34,428 nucleotides of DNA from Prochlorococcus sp. AG-432-D11. GTDB lineage: Bacteria; Cyanobacteriota; Cyanobacteriia; PCC-6307; Cyanobiaceae. Position numbers and translations under genes: made by a program. The stretch is from contig QCOP01000010.1 in assembly GCA_003212885.1 (NCBI GenBank), positions 1 to 34,428 on the forward strand, read 5' to 3'. Under the pieces are notes generated by a model. That model saw only the letters and a list, made by a program, of their open reading frames with translations. It was not told the DNA's origin and did no database searches. This document shows, piece after piece, positions 7,442 to 19,357 of this stretch (position 1 is its first letter; each line of letters opens with the position of its first letter).

Positions 7442-8398
7442 TCAACTAGCCTCATCTGGATTAACATTCAACTCATAAGATGGATTCCACAATCTTCTCC
7501 TTTGACTAACAAGGAAAACAGATAACAGCACGAGTAATACGCCAAACCATTGAAAAAGAACTAATCTTTCACCTAACCAATAGCCACCAGACAAAAGAGC
7601 AAAGACAGGAGTTAAGAATGCAAGAGTACTAAATGTTGTAAGTTCCTTGTTATTAGCAAACCAGAAAAACAATCCATAAGCTAAAGCACTTCCAAGTAAA
7701 CTCGTATACGCCATTAGTGACCATTCAATCAGTGACCAATCTGGGACAATAGGCCAAGAGTCGGTAAGAACATGCCACAAAATCAATGGCAAACTACCAA
7801 AAACCATATGCCATCCTGTCACCGCAATTGGATCACTCTCTCTACAAACAAATCTAATTAAAACTGTTCCAAGCGCCATTGTTATTGCTGCTGAAAGCAT
7901 CCAAAGCTCACCATCTTTTAGCAATGCTGCATTAGGGAACTTATCTCCCATTAAAAACCAATTTTGAAGTAATTCTGGCGAGACACCTAAGCATATTATT
8001 CCTCCAAGCCCTATGGATAAACCAATCCACCCTATCGGATTAATAGCATCTTTAAACAAGAACCTCGCTAGAAGAGCAACCAATAAAGGTTGAGAATCTA
8101 TAAATACAGAACCAAGTCCCGCGCCAGTTTTAGCAATCCCATGGGTAAGGCAAAACTGAAATAAAGTCCCGTCGACCAATGTAAATATTGAAAACCAAAA
8201 AAAGTCACTCCTTGCAATTTTCCAAGATCTATTAAGAAAAACAATTGCAAAGAGAATAACTAGACCTGCTGGGAAAAGACGCAAAAAAGCTACTATTTCA
8301 GGACCACCACTTTGAACCAATGGTGACATTGCTGCCATAGCTGTTCCCCAGAGAGCAAATGGCAAGATCATCAATAACCAATTAAAAATTCTCAACAT
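7442..8398 (-). CDS. EamA/DMT-family transporter
   Basis: This 318-residue protein of about ten membrane helices contains two tandem EamA domains. The first carries ALWGTAMAAMSPLVQSGGPE and IAKTGAGLGSVFIDSQPLLVAL; the second AAITMALGTVLIRFVCRE, SLLGSALAYGLFFWFANN and LAFLTPVFALLSGGYWLGE. The repeated hydrophobic blocks and the P-V-F-A-L-L-x-G-x-x-x-x-G-E signature are typical of drug/metabolite exporters. The substrate is unknown. It is the first gene of the minus-strand cluster with the two glycosyltransferases and diverges from sppA, leaving about 50 bp for both promoters. Confidence 0.87.
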   Translation of the reverse strand: MLRIFNWLLMILPFALWGTAMAAMSPLVQSGGPEIVAFLRLFPAGLVILFAIVFLNRSWKIARSDFFWFSIFTLVDGTLFQFCLTHGIAKTGAGLGSVFIDSQPLLVALLARFLFKDAINPIGWIGLSIGLGGIICLGVSPELLQNWFLMGDKFPNAALLKDGELWMLSAAITMALGTVLIRFVCRESDPIAVTGWHMVFGSLPLILWHVLTDSWPIVPDWSLIEWSLMAYTSLLGSALAYGLFFWFANNKELTTFSTLAFLTPVFALLSGGYWLGERLVLFQWFGVLLVLLSVFLVSQRRRLWNPSYELNVNPDEAS

Positions 8399-8449
8399 GG
8401 GTTCAACAGTTAGTCTTATTTTTAAAATTCCTTGAAAGCTTCTAAAACA

Positions 8450-9259
8450 ATGATCTGGCCCTTGCGTCGCAAATCCAAAAAGAGAATGGCAAGAATCATC
8501 ATTGATGGTCCCATCGATGGTGGTACAAGAAAACTTTTCCTAAAAGCTATAAAACAAATAGAAGACAGAGAGTTTCCTGCTCTCCTACTTAGGATAGATA
8601 GCCCTGGCGGAACAGTAGGTGATAGTCAAGAAATTCATGCTGCACTACTTAGATTAAGGGAAAAAGGCTGTCACGTTGTTGCTAGTTTTGGAAACATTTC
8701 GGCTTCAGGCGGAGTTTATGTAGGCGTGGGGGCTGAAAAAATTGTTGCAAATGCTGGGACCATAACCGGTTCCATTGGTGTAATTCTAAGAGGGAACAAC
8801 CTCTCGAAATTGCTTGAGAAGATTGGCATACAATTTGAAACTGTTAAAAGCGGCATCTATAAAGACATCCTCTCCCCTGATAGGTCGTTAACAAAAGAAG
8901 AAAGAACTCTTTTGCAATCATTAATAGATAGTAGTTACAACCAATTTGTTGAAGCAGTAGCGAAAGGTAGAAACCTTAAAGTCGATGAGGTAAAAAAATT
9001 TGCAGATGGTCGAGTTTTCACAGGGCTCCAAGCAAAAGAATTAGGCTTAGTAGATGAAATTGGCGATGAAAATAGTGCAAGACTTCTTGCATCACAGATG
9101 GCTGACCTTGATGAGAAACTTCAACCAATCACTCTAGGTCGCCCTAAAAAAAAGCTACTTGGATTTCTTCCTGGCTCTTCAATTCTCTCAAAAGTTTTTG
9201 GAGCATTAAGCATGGAACTAAATACATCGGGTCAAGTCCTTTGGCTTTACAAACCATAA
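8450..9259 (+). CDS. sppA: Signal peptide peptidase SppA, short bacterial form
   Basis: A serine-lysine membrane protease of the S49 family that degrades cleaved signal peptides. Conserved blocks are LLLRIDSPGGTVGDSQEIH, ISASGGVYVG with the nucleophile Ser before GG, TITGSIGVI, and KSGIYKDILSPDR with the general-base Lys. The C-terminal segment DGRVFTGLQAKELGLVDEIG is also typical. The ATG at 8450 (MIWPLRRKSKKRMARIIIDG) is preferred to an ATG six codons upstream because family members begin near this point. The N-terminus is very basic with no obvious membrane helix. aroH follows after 3 bp in the same transcript. Confidence 0.92.
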   Translation: MIWPLRRKSKKRMARIIIDGPIDGGTRKLFLKAIKQIEDREFPALLLRIDSPGGTVGDSQEIHAALLRLREKGCHVVASFGNISASGGVYVGVGAEKIVANAGTITGSIGVILRGNNLSKLLEKIGIQFETVKSGIYKDILSPDRSLTKEERTLLQSLIDSSYNQFVEAVAKGRNLKVDEVKKFADGRVFTGLQAKELGLVDEIGDENSARLLASQMADLDEKLQPITLGRPKKKLLGFLPGSSILSKVFGALSMELNTSGQVLWLYKP

Positions 9260-9262
9260 ATA

Positions 9263-9640
9263 ATGAATTCAACTAGTAGAGATTTAATTTTGCATGCTCT
9301 AAGAGGTGCAACCACCAGTTCGGACAACTCAGTATCCTCAATCCAGAACGCGGTTGAAGAGTTAATCACTGAGATAATAGATAGAAACAAACTTATTCCC
9401 AGCCAAATTGTTTCAATAATTTTTACGGTAACAAAGGACCTAGATGCTTGCTTTCCTGCTTCGATAGCAAGACATCAAAAAGGATGGAATAATGTAGCTC
9501 TTATAGATTGTCAACAAATGCACGTAGAGGGAGATTTGGATTTTTGCATTAGATCTCTAGCTCATGTTTGGCTTCCTAATGGACAGATACCTAGGCACAC
9601 CTATTTACGCTCTGCAAGCATGCTTCGTCCCGATAGATGA
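9263..9640 (+). CDS. aroH: Monofunctional chorismate mutase, AroH class
   Basis: The 125-residue enzyme converts chorismate to prephenate in Phe/Tyr synthesis. The AroH pattern is clear: L-R-G-A-T-T near the N-terminus, a long helix (NAVEELITEIIDRN), VSIIFTVTKDLDACFPASIAR (the T-x-D-L-x-x-x-F-P-A-x-x-x-R signature), a central strand around VALIDCQQMHVEGDL, and a C-terminal HTYLRSASMLRPDR with the conserved L-R. It starts 3 bp after the sppA stop, so the two are co-transcribed; the functional link is not evident and the pairing is probably a genome-order habit of the group. Confidence 0.92.
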   Translation: MNSTSRDLILHALRGATTSSDNSVSSIQNAVEELITEIIDRNKLIPSQIVSIIFTVTKDLDACFPASIARHQKGWNNVALIDCQQMHVEGDLDFCIRSLAHVWLPNGQIPRHTYLRSASMLRPDR

Positions 9641-9783
9641 AGTAAACTTAAAAAAATCAATCTAATTAAAATATAAGATATTGAGCTTTAGGCACTATTC
9701 CAGATGTTATTACTCTATTTTTTAGTCCAAATAACAAACTCTCATTTATAATGTCCCCTAAAAACCAAGCAAAAGGAGAAAAA

Positions 9784-10332
9784 ATGAAATCATCGCAAAA
9801 TTATTTTTCAAAAGCATTATTGACTTTTAGTATTTTAAGTTCATCGCTATTTCTTTCTCCAATATCAAAGGCGAACCTTGAGTTTCAATGGGATCCAGAT
9901 CCTAACTTTGTTAGATTAAAGTCTTTTCAAACTTCTAGTGAGGTTAATGACAGATCAACTTATTACTTATTCCTTAGGCCAAGAGAAAGGAAAACTGGTA
10001 TCTTAAAACTTTCCATTAAAATACCAGATTACTTTGGCGCAAAAATTAAACCTGAAAAACTCAGTTTCTGTCATGTAAAAATTGGTGGTTTTACAGAAAA
10101 AACTCGATGCATAAAAACAATCCCAGCTATATATGAAATAAATGAAAATCAAACTCAAATTGATATTTTCCCAGACCAACCAATACCTTCCGACAAAAAG
10201 AGCTATGCCTTTGTAATGAAAATCAGAAATCCAAGGCTACCTCATATGTATCAATTTCATGCATATGCTCAGGCGCCTGGCTCAGTTCCTATATCAGGTT
10301 ATATGGGCACATGGAGCTTAGATGTCGATTAA
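9784..10332 (+). CDS. DUF2808 secreted protein
   Basis: The ATG at 9784 follows AAAAGGAGAAAAA, a good ribosome-binding site, and begins a signal peptide (MKSSQNYFSKALLTFSILSS, cleavage near ISKA-NLE). An upstream ATG at 9751 would bury this signal, so it is rejected. The mature domain of about 150 residues matches DUF2808: a strand with RSTYYLFLRP, ILKLSIKIPDYFGAKIKPEK, a Cys pair (SFCHVK, TRCIKT), IDIFPDQPIPSDKKSYAFVM and a final strand GYMGTWSLDVD. DUF2808 proteins are cyanobacterial periplasmic or surface proteins of unknown role. The gene precedes rpmH with its own spacing. Confidence 0.8.
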   Translation: MKSSQNYFSKALLTFSILSSSLFLSPISKANLEFQWDPDPNFVRLKSFQTSSEVNDRSTYYLFLRPRERKTGILKLSIKIPDYFGAKIKPEKLSFCHVKIGGFTEKTRCIKTIPAIYEINENQTQIDIFPDQPIPSDKKSYAFVMKIRNPRLPHMYQFHAYAQAPGSVPISGYMGTWSLDVD

Positions 10333-10383
10333 ACTGATAAATTACTATTATTATCAACTAATTCAAATTCCAAGGAAAGACTG

Positions 10384-10521
10384 ATGACAAAAAGAACTTT
10401 TGGCGGCACTAGCAGAAAGAGGAAGAGAGTCTCAGGTTTTAGAGTGCGAATGAGGTCGCATACAGGCAGGCGTGTCATTAGAAGCAGAAGAAAAAAAGGG
10501 AGGTCTCAAATCTCCGTTTAG
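10384..10521 (+). CDS. rpmH: 50S ribosomal protein L34
   Basis: The 45-residue product reads [20 protein letters not shown], then [20 protein letters not shown] and SQISV. The T-K-R-T-F-x-G-T-x-R-K-R, S-G-F-R-x-R-M and G-R-x-V-I-x-x-R-R-x-K-G-R signatures identify bL34, one of the smallest and most basic large-subunit proteins. It starts the classic bacterial rpmH-rnpA-yidC order, here separated from rnpA by about 110 bp. Confidence 0.96.
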   Translation: MTKRTFGGTSRKRKRVSGFRVRMRSHTGRRVIRSRRKKGRSQISV

Positions 10522-10630
10522 TCTTCAACTATTAAAAAATATAGCCCCATTATCTAGTCCCTCATAAGAAAATTTAAATTTTCACCTTAATTAATAGAAA
10601 TTTAGTTTCCTCTTACCTCAAAAATACTTA

Positions 10631-11017
10631 ATGGTACTTCCTAAATATATGCGTCTTAGAGGATATAAATGTTTTAACTATATTCACAAGTTTGCACGAA
10701 GATACAACAGTCATTCACTGTTGTTAAAAGTAGTTAAAGCCAATACCAAACTAGCAAGTACAAGAGATAAACCTTATGAAAAAAAATCTTTCAGGTGGGC
10801 AATCTCTATTAGCACCAAAGTTAGTAAGAAAGCAGTAGAGAGAAACAGATTGAGAAGACTACTCCATTGCCATTTAAGAAAACGTATAAACAAAACTAAT
10901 TCATTAAATGGGTATTGGGCCCTTTTAAGCCTAAGACCAAATTCTCTCAACAAAAATCAAGAAATTTTGTTAGAAGAGTGCGACAATTTGCTGCATAACG
11001 CAGGAATTTTAAAATGA
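10631..11017 (+). CDS. rnpA: Ribonuclease P protein component
   Basis: The 128-residue basic protein carries the RNase P protein signature ISTKVSKKAVERNRLRRLLH (the K-x-x-K-x-A-V-x-R-N-R-x-x-R helix that contacts P RNA and the pre-tRNA leader). The N-terminal half contains MRLRGYKCFNYIHKFARRYN, the typical substrate-contact strand region. It assists the RNA subunit in 5' maturation of tRNA. The first ATG (10631) is kept; an internal ATG six codons later is an alternative start. The next gene overlaps its stop by four bases (ATGA). Confidence 0.94.
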   Translation: MVLPKYMRLRGYKCFNYIHKFARRYNSHSLLLKVVKANTKLASTRDKPYEKKSFRWAISISTKVSKKAVERNRLRRLLHCHLRKRINKTNSLNGYWALLSLRPNSLNKNQEILLEECDNLLHNAGILK

Positions 11018-11421
11018 TCAAATCTCCAGAAGAAATTTTTTTTGAAGGACCTCCTGCAAAAGAAGATCTGATTTTCAACCTTTTAGCTGGTGTAACAATA
11101 ATTGGTTTGCCTTTTACCTTTGGAGCACTTGTAAGAGCTCTTTGGTTAAGATTTAAAATTACTAGCAAAAGGGTTTCAGTAACTGGTGGCTGGCTAGGTA
11201 GAGACAAAACTCAAGTGGTTTACACTCAAATTAAAGAAATAAGATCGATTCCTAGAGGACTTGGTTCATATGGAGATATGGTGATAGTCCTAAAGGATGG
11301 ATCAAAACTTGAAATGCGCTCTTTACCAAATTTCAGAGAGACAGAAAAATATATTAAAGAACGAATACAAGGTTCTGATTCCAAAAAATTATCTGATGAA
11401 ATTGTCGGATTTGCACCCTAA
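11014..11421 (+). CDS. Bacterial PH domain membrane protein (YdbS/DUF304-like)
   Basis: The 135-residue protein has an N-terminal EEIFFEGPPAKEDLIF segment, one hydrophobic hairpin (LLAGVTIIGLPFTFGALVRAL), and a PH-like beta fold with FKITSKRVSVTGGWLGR, VVYTQIKEIRSI and GDMVIVLKDGSKLEMRSLP, then a helix (FRETEKYIKERIQ). This is the bacterial PH domain pattern. The gene overlaps rnpA by ATGA and lies before yidC, so it is probably made with the membrane insertase. Its role is unknown; an accessory part in membrane protein biogenesis is inference from position. Confidence 0.8.
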   Translation: MIKSPEEIFFEGPPAKEDLIFNLLAGVTIIGLPFTFGALVRALWLRFKITSKRVSVTGGWLGRDKTQVVYTQIKEIRSIPRGLGSYGDMVIVLKDGSKLEMRSLPNFRETEKYIKERIQGSDSKKLSDEIVGFAP

Positions 11422-11500
11422 AATAAAAATAAGGTCTTAAAGAACTTATTATCGTCTTTATAAACAGGCGAAAGTCTCAACTCCTCTCTCATTTATAACC

Positions 11501-12643
11501 GTGATCGGGTACATCTCTGACCATCTTCTTATCCCGATTCTAGATTTCTTCTACGGATTAGTTCCTAGTTATGGACTAGCAATCGTTGGTTTAACTATTC
11601 TCATTAGGCTTGCATTGTTCCCCTTGAGTGCAGGCTCTATTAGAAGTGCTCGTCGAATGCGTATCGCTCAACCAGTTATGCAAAAACGTCAAGCAGAAAT
11701 AAAAAGCCGTTACGCTAATGATCCCTCCAAACAGCAAGAGGAACTAGGAAAACTAATGGGGGAATTTGGAAGTCCTCTATCTGGATGTCTTCCCCTTTTG
11801 GTTCAAATGCCAATTTTGTTTGCTTTATTTGCAACTCTAAGAGGATCACCATTTGCAGATGTCCCATACTTAGTAAATTTAAAAGTATTACCACCTGAAC
11901 AAATTGCAACTGTTGAGCCGAAACCTTTTACAAGTCCTAGGCATTCAATCTTTGTTACAGAAAAAGATCATTTCCCAGTAATTGCTTCACTTCCAGGAGG
12001 AACTAAAATTGCAGCAGGAGAATCAGTAAATATAAAGTTACAAACTCTCTCTGGCGATAATTATGGGAAAGTACTTTCTAACTATAAAGATGGCTCAAAA
12101 TTTGTTCCTACTTGGAAAGTAACAAAAGGAGAAGGCTTAGTTAATGTTTCATCAGATGGAACCGTTACAGCCAAATATCCTGGAGATGCCACTGTAGAAG
12201 GAAGAATACCTGGATTAGCTGCTAAAAGTGGTTTCCTTTTTATAAAGGCACTTGGCCAAGTTGGTTTCTACGTTGATGGGGCTATCAATTGGGATATAGC
12301 AATTCTTGTAGGAAGTTTTGGCCTCACTCTTCTCTTATCCCAAATCCTTTCTGGACAGGGGATGCCTGTAAACCCCCAGCAATCTACTGCAAATAAAATT
12401 ACTCCAATAATGATTACTGGTATGTTTTTGTTTTTTCCATTACCAGCAGGAGTACTTCTATACATGGTTATTGCAAACATTTTCCAAGCTGGACAGACGT
12501 TTCTATTAAGTAGAGAAGCTCTTCCTGAGAATTTGCAGAAAATACTTGATGATCAATTAACTAATCAATCCTCTGCAAAAACAGTTACAGTAGTTGCCGA
12601 AACTGAAAGATTACCTTTCGAACCAAAAAGCAATAAAGAATAA
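11501..12643 (+). CDS. yidC: Membrane protein insertase YidC/Alb3/Oxa1 with Ig-like insert
   Basis: The 380-residue insertase starts at GTG. The Oxa1 core is complete: [20 protein letters not shown] with the conserved hydrophilic-groove Arg36, a cytoplasmic hairpin ([20 protein letters not shown]), [20 protein letters not shown], then [19 protein letters not shown] and [20 protein letters not shown] followed by [13 protein letters not shown]. Between the second and third conserved helices there is a large extracytoplasmic insert (about residues 115-258). Its second half ([20 protein letters not shown] then [11 protein letters not shown]) resembles a bacterial Ig-like (Big2) domain. It inserts thylakoid and plasma-membrane proteins. 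Confidence 0.94.
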   Translation: MIGYISDHLLIPILDFFYGLVPSYGLAIVGLTILIRLALFPLSAGSIRSARRMRIAQPVMQKRQAEIKSRYANDPSKQQEELGKLMGEFGSPLSGCLPLLVQMPILFALFATLRGSPFADVPYLVNLKVLPPEQIATVEPKPFTSPRHSIFVTEKDHFPVIASLPGGTKIAAGESVNIKLQTLSGDNYGKVLSNYKDGSKFVPTWKVTKGEGLVNVSSDGTVTAKYPGDATVEGRIPGLAAKSGFLFIKALGQVGFYVDGAINWDIAILVGSFGLTLLLSQILSGQGMPVNPQQSTANKITPIMITGMFLFFPLPAGVLLYMVIANIFQAGQTFLLSREALPENLQKILDDQLTNQSSAKTVTVVAETERLPFEPKSNKE

Positions 12644-12707
12644 TAATTGAATAGCAAAGCAATTTATAAATCTTCAATTTATATATGAAGCATACCTCCT
12701 TTAAATT

Positions 12708-15481
<2,774 letters not shown>

Positions 15482-15495
15482 ATATATTCTTTATC

Positions 15496-16566
15496 ATGAA
15501 TGTTTTAGTCTCAATAGCAATTCTTGGCCTTTTGATTTTCTTCCATGAATCAGGCCACTTTCTAGCCGCTACTGCTCAAGGAATAAAAGTTAGTGGTTTT
15601 TCAATAGGGTTTGGCCCTGCAATTATCAAAAAACAATATCGAGATGTTGTCTATTCCATAAGGAGTCTTCCACTTGGAGGATTTGTCTCATTCCCTGACG
15701 ATGAAGATGACAATAATTATGCAAAAGATGATCCTAACCTCTTAAGTAACAGACCAGTACCCCAAAGATTATTAGTTATATCAGCAGGTGTTTTAGCCAA
15801 TCTATTAATAGCTTGGTTAGTTCTTTTCAGTCAAGCAAGTCTCATTGGTCTCCCAGGCCAAGCTGAGCCAGGTGTTCTTGTGATGGCAGTGCAAAAAGAA
15901 GAAGCTGCTGAAATTGCTGGATTAAAGCCTGGAGACACTATCGTTAGTGTTGATAATATCAAACTAGGCAGTGGTCAAGAAGCAATTCAACTACTTGTTC
16001 AAAAGATCCAGGATTCTGCAGGCAAAATTATTCAACTTGAAACATTTAATGATTCTAAAAAAAATCTAATTCAAATCACACCTACTGATTTCAAAGGAAA
16101 TGGGCGAGTAGGTGCACAACTACAAATAAATATAGAAAATAAATTAACAAAAGCCAAAAGCATATCAGAAGTTTTGAATCATGCAAATAAGCAATTTATA
16201 GATTTATTTAACAGAACAATTGAAGGCTATAAAGGGCTAATTACCAACTTCAATGCAACCTCTAAACAAATAAGTGGTCCCGTTAAGATAATTGAACTTG
16301 GAGCTCAACTATCAAATCAAGGAGCCTCAGGTTTACTTTTTTTTGCATCTTTAGTATCAATTAACTTAGCAATACTAAATTCTTTGCCATTGCCTCTATT
16401 AGATGGGGGGCAATTTACTTTGACAATAATTGAATGGATTAGAGGAAAGCCTATATCCAGAAATATAAAATTAATTTTCATGCAGTCTGGCTTTTTTCTG
16501 TTAATGGGACTTAGCCTTCTTCTCATCATCAGAGATACAACACAATTAAGCTGGTTTCAAAAATAA
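15496..16566 (+). CDS. rseP: Site-2 zinc metalloprotease RseP family (M50)
   Basis: This 356-residue intramembrane protease has the zinc motif H-E-S-G-H at 17-21 inside the first helix and the second metal-binding motif NSLPLPLLDGG in a C-terminal helix. A PDZ domain lies between them (VLVMAVQKEEAAEIAGLKPG, DTIVSVDNIKLGSG). Family members cleave membrane-bound anti-sigma factors or clear signal-peptide remnants. The cyanobacterial form has one PDZ domain, as here. It begins 14 bp after serS, suggesting co-transcription. The substrate is not known from this window. Confidence 0.93.
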   Translation: MNVLVSIAILGLLIFFHESGHFLAATAQGIKVSGFSIGFGPAIIKKQYRDVVYSIRSLPLGGFVSFPDDEDDNNYAKDDPNLLSNRPVPQRLLVISAGVLANLLIAWLVLFSQASLIGLPGQAEPGVLVMAVQKEEAAEIAGLKPGDTIVSVDNIKLGSGQEAIQLLVQKIQDSAGKIIQLETFNDSKKNLIQITPTDFKGNGRVGAQLQINIENKLTKAKSISEVLNHANKQFIDLFNRTIEGYKGLITNFNATSKQISGPVKIIELGAQLSNQGASGLLFFASLVSINLAILNSLPLPLLDGGQFTLTIIEWIRGKPISRNIKLIFMQSGFFLLMGLSLLLIIRDTTQLSWFQK

Positions 16567-16661
16567 GTACATCGCAAGCAACTTAATCAAAGTCTCATAA
16601 AGACAAATAATTGCATCACGATGTAAAATCTTTTTTAGTTCTTTGAGTATGAGCCAAATTC

Positions 16662-16964
16662 ATGGCAAAAAAATCGATGATCGCGCGAGACGTTAAGCGA
16701 AAAAAGCTAGTAGAACGTTATGCAGCTAAACGTAAAAATCTTTTAGATCAATTTAATTCTGCAAAGGATCCTATGGAGCGTCTTGAGATTCATAGAAAAA
16801 TCCAAGCTTTACCAAGGAATAGTGCTCCTAGCAGGGTGAGAAATCGTTGCTGGGCAACTGGCAAGCCAAGAGGTGTTTATAGGGATTTTGGACTTTGCAG
16901 AAACCAATTAAGAGAAAGAGCTCACAAAGGAGACCTCCCCGGGGTAGTCAAATCAAGCTGGTAA
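16662..16964 (+). CDS. rpsN: 30S ribosomal protein S14
   Basis: The 100-residue uS14 starts [20 protein letters not shown] and ends in the typical [41 protein letters not shown]. Only isolated cysteines remain, so it is the zinc-free C-minus long form. It binds 16S rRNA in the small-subunit head. The gene is placed between rseP and pnp, outside the main ribosomal operon, as usual for picocyanobacteria. Confidence 0.97.
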   Translation: MAKKSMIARDVKRKKLVERYAAKRKNLLDQFNSAKDPMERLEIHRKIQALPRNSAPSRVRNRCWATGKPRGVYRDFGLCRNQLRERAHKGDLPGVVKSSW

Positions 16965-17153
16965 ATTCAGATCTTGAAAAATTCATACAATTAAACTGCG
17001 TTTATACATCCTCCCAAAAAGCAATGCCAGAAAGGGTTTAGAGTAAATTTGCTATTTTAATAATCTATTTAAAAAATAATCAAATGCACTTTTCTAGCCA
17101 GTAAGTTCCTATTAAGTGCAAGAATATGGTTAGACAAAAAGACATAAACAAAC

Positions 17154-19319
17154 GTGCAAGGTCAGACAAAGACGGTTTCCTTTGATGGACGCGAAATTCG
17201 GCTAACTACTCAGCTGTATGCCCCCCAAGCCGGAGGGTCAGTAATGATCGAATGCGGAGATACCGCAGTTTTAGTAACAGCAACACTTTCAACAGGCAGA
17301 GAAGGTGGTGACTTCCTCCCATTAATCTGTGATTACGAAGAAAGGCTTTATGCAGCAGGGCGCATCCCAGGAAGTTTTATGAGAAGAGAGGGTAGACCTC
17401 CTGAACGTGCAACATTAATTTCTCGGCTAATTGATAGACCGCTTAGACCACTTTTCCCTCATTGGATGAGGGATGAGATTCAAGTTGTTGCAACATGTTT
17501 ATCTCTTGATGAAAGAGTGCCATCTGATGTTCTTGCCGTAACTGGAGCATCAGTATCCACATTACTTGCAGGTATCCCTTTCAACGGACCCATGGCTGCC
17601 GTGCGTGTTGGCCTCCTTGGAGATGATTTTGTATTAAACCCCAGCTTTAGAGAAATCGAACGAGGGGACCTTGACCTTGTTGTAGCAGGGACTCCTGACG
17701 GCGTCGTCATGGTTGAAGCTGGTGCAAATCAACTGTCAGAACAAGACATTATTGAAGGAATTGATTTTGGCTATGAAGCCGTAGTCGAGCTAATTAAAGC
17801 TCAAGAGGAAATCCTAAAAGAAGCAGGCATTGAGCAAATTAAACCTACCGAACCTGAAAAAGACGAAACCATTCCCAACTATCTAGATAAAAATTGCACA
17901 AAATCCATTAGTGAATTACTCAAGGAATTCGATCTCTCGAAAGAAGAAAGAGACGCTAAGCTTGAAGAGATTAAATCCAATTGTGCTGAAAAGATCGAAG
18001 CACTAAAAGACGATAATTCAGTTAAGAAGTATTTAACAGCTAATCCTAAGTCCCTTGGAAATAGTTTTAAAGCTTTGACCAAAAAGCTTATGAGATCACA
18101 AATTATCAGTGATGGCAAGCGTGTAGATGGAAGATCACTTGATGAAGTAAGGAAGATAGAAGCAGCCGCTGGAATTCTTCCTAAAAGAGTTCATGGGTCA
18201 GGACTATTTCAAAGAGGTTTGACTCAAGTCTTATCTACAGCAACTCTTGGCACTCCTAGTGATGCCCAAGAAATGGATGATCTTAATCCAAGTACAGACA
18301 AAACCTATATTCACCACTACAACTTCCCTCCCTATTCAGTTGGTGAAACAAAGCCAATGAGAACCCCTGGGAGAAGGGAAGTTGGTCATGGAGCGCTTGC
18401 TGAAAGAGCCTTGGTTCCAGTACTCCCTGAAAAGGAATCCTTTCCATATGTCCTTAGAGTTGTTAGCGAAGTACTAAGTTCCAATGGCTCAACTTCTATG
18501 GGATCTGTTTGCGGAAGCACAATTGCTTTACTTGACGCAGGGGTTCCTTTAAAGGCACCGGTAAGTGGAGCAGCAATGGGATTAATCAAAGAAGGAAAAG
18601 AAGTAAAAATTCTTACAGATATTCAAGGAATAGAAGATTTCTTGGGGGATATGGACTTCAAAGTTGCAGGAACAGAAAAAGGAATCACTGCATTACAAAT
18701 GGATATGAAAATTTCTGGATTATCAATTGAATGTATCAGTGATGCAATAAATCAAGCGAAGCCGGCTAGAGCTCACATTTTAGAAAAGATGCTTGAAGCT
18801 ATAGACGAGCCTAGAGAAACACTTTCACCTCATGCGCCTAGACTCTTAAGCTTTAGGATCGATCCTGAGTTAATTGGAACTGTAATTGGTCCCGGTGGAA
18901 GAACAATTAAAGGTATAACAGAAAGAACCAATACTAAAATAGATATAGAAGATGGTGGCATCGTCACTATTGCATCCCATGATGGAGTAGCCGCTGAAGA
19001 AGCTCAAAAAATAATTGAAGGATTAACGAGAAAGGTGCACGAAGGAGAAGTCTTTACAGGTTCAATAACTAGAATTATCCCTATAGGTGCTTTTGTTGAA
19101 ATTCTCCCCGGCAAAGAAGGAATGATTCACATTTCTCAACTTTCTGAGGCAAGAGTTGAAAAAGTAGAAGATGTTGTAAAAGTTGGAGATGAGGTTACTG
19201 TAAGAGTTAGAGAAATAGATAATCGAGGAAGAATAAATTTGACTCTTAGAGGTATCCCACAACATGGAGATATGCATTATCCACAGCCAACTCCAACACC
19301 TGTTGCACCATTGTCTTAA
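17154..19319 (+). CDS. pnp: Polyribonucleotide nucleotidyltransferase
   Basis: The 721-residue PNPase starts at GTG. It has two RNase PH domains (first: [28 protein letters not shown]; second: [55 protein letters not shown] with the phosphate/active-site loop), with an all-helical linker between them. A KH domain ([18 protein letters not shown]) and an S1 domain ([31 protein letters not shown]) follow. It degrades RNA 3' to 5' by phosphorolysis and can add heteropolymeric tails in cyanobacteria. A 14-bp palindrome (GTCTTAATTAAGAC, 19313-19326) covers its stop, facing the convergent cysQ. Confidence 0.97.
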   Translation: MQGQTKTVSFDGREIRLTTQLYAPQAGGSVMIECGDTAVLVTATLSTGREGGDFLPLICDYEERLYAAGRIPGSFMRREGRPPERATLISRLIDRPLRPLFPHWMRDEIQVVATCLSLDERVPSDVLAVTGASVSTLLAGIPFNGPMAAVRVGLLGDDFVLNPSFREIERGDLDLVVAGTPDGVVMVEAGANQLSEQDIIEGIDFGYEAVVELIKAQEEILKEAGIEQIKPTEPEKDETIPNYLDKNCTKSISELLKEFDLSKEERDAKLEEIKSNCAEKIEALKDDNSVKKYLTANPKSLGNSFKALTKKLMRSQIISDGKRVDGRSLDEVRKIEAAAGILPKRVHGSGLFQRGLTQVLSTATLGTPSDAQEMDDLNPSTDKTYIHHYNFPPYSVGETKPMRTPGRREVGHGALAERALVPVLPEKESFPYVLRVVSEVLSSNGSTSMGSVCGSTIALLDAGVPLKAPVSGAAMGLIKEGKEVKILTDIQGIEDFLGDMDFKVAGTEKGITALQMDMKISGLSIECISDAINQAKPARAHILEKMLEAIDEPRETLSPHAPRLLSFRIDPELIGTVIGPGGRTIKGITERTNTKIDIEDGGIVTIASHDGVAAEEAQKIIEGLTRKVHEGEVFTGSITRIIPIGAFVEILPGKEGMIHISQLSEARVEKVEDVVKVGDEVTVRVREIDNRGRINLTLRGIPQHGDMHYPQPTPTPVAPLS

Positions 19320-19357
19320 TTAAGACTAAAAGAAGTTAGTTAATTTTTTAATATTTT

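Noticed and set aside
19313-19326. GTCTTAATTAAGAC palindrome as a terminator between pnp and cysQ
   Set aside because: A 14-bp palindrome without loop or T run makes a poor hairpin; it may help convergent termination but evidence is lacking.
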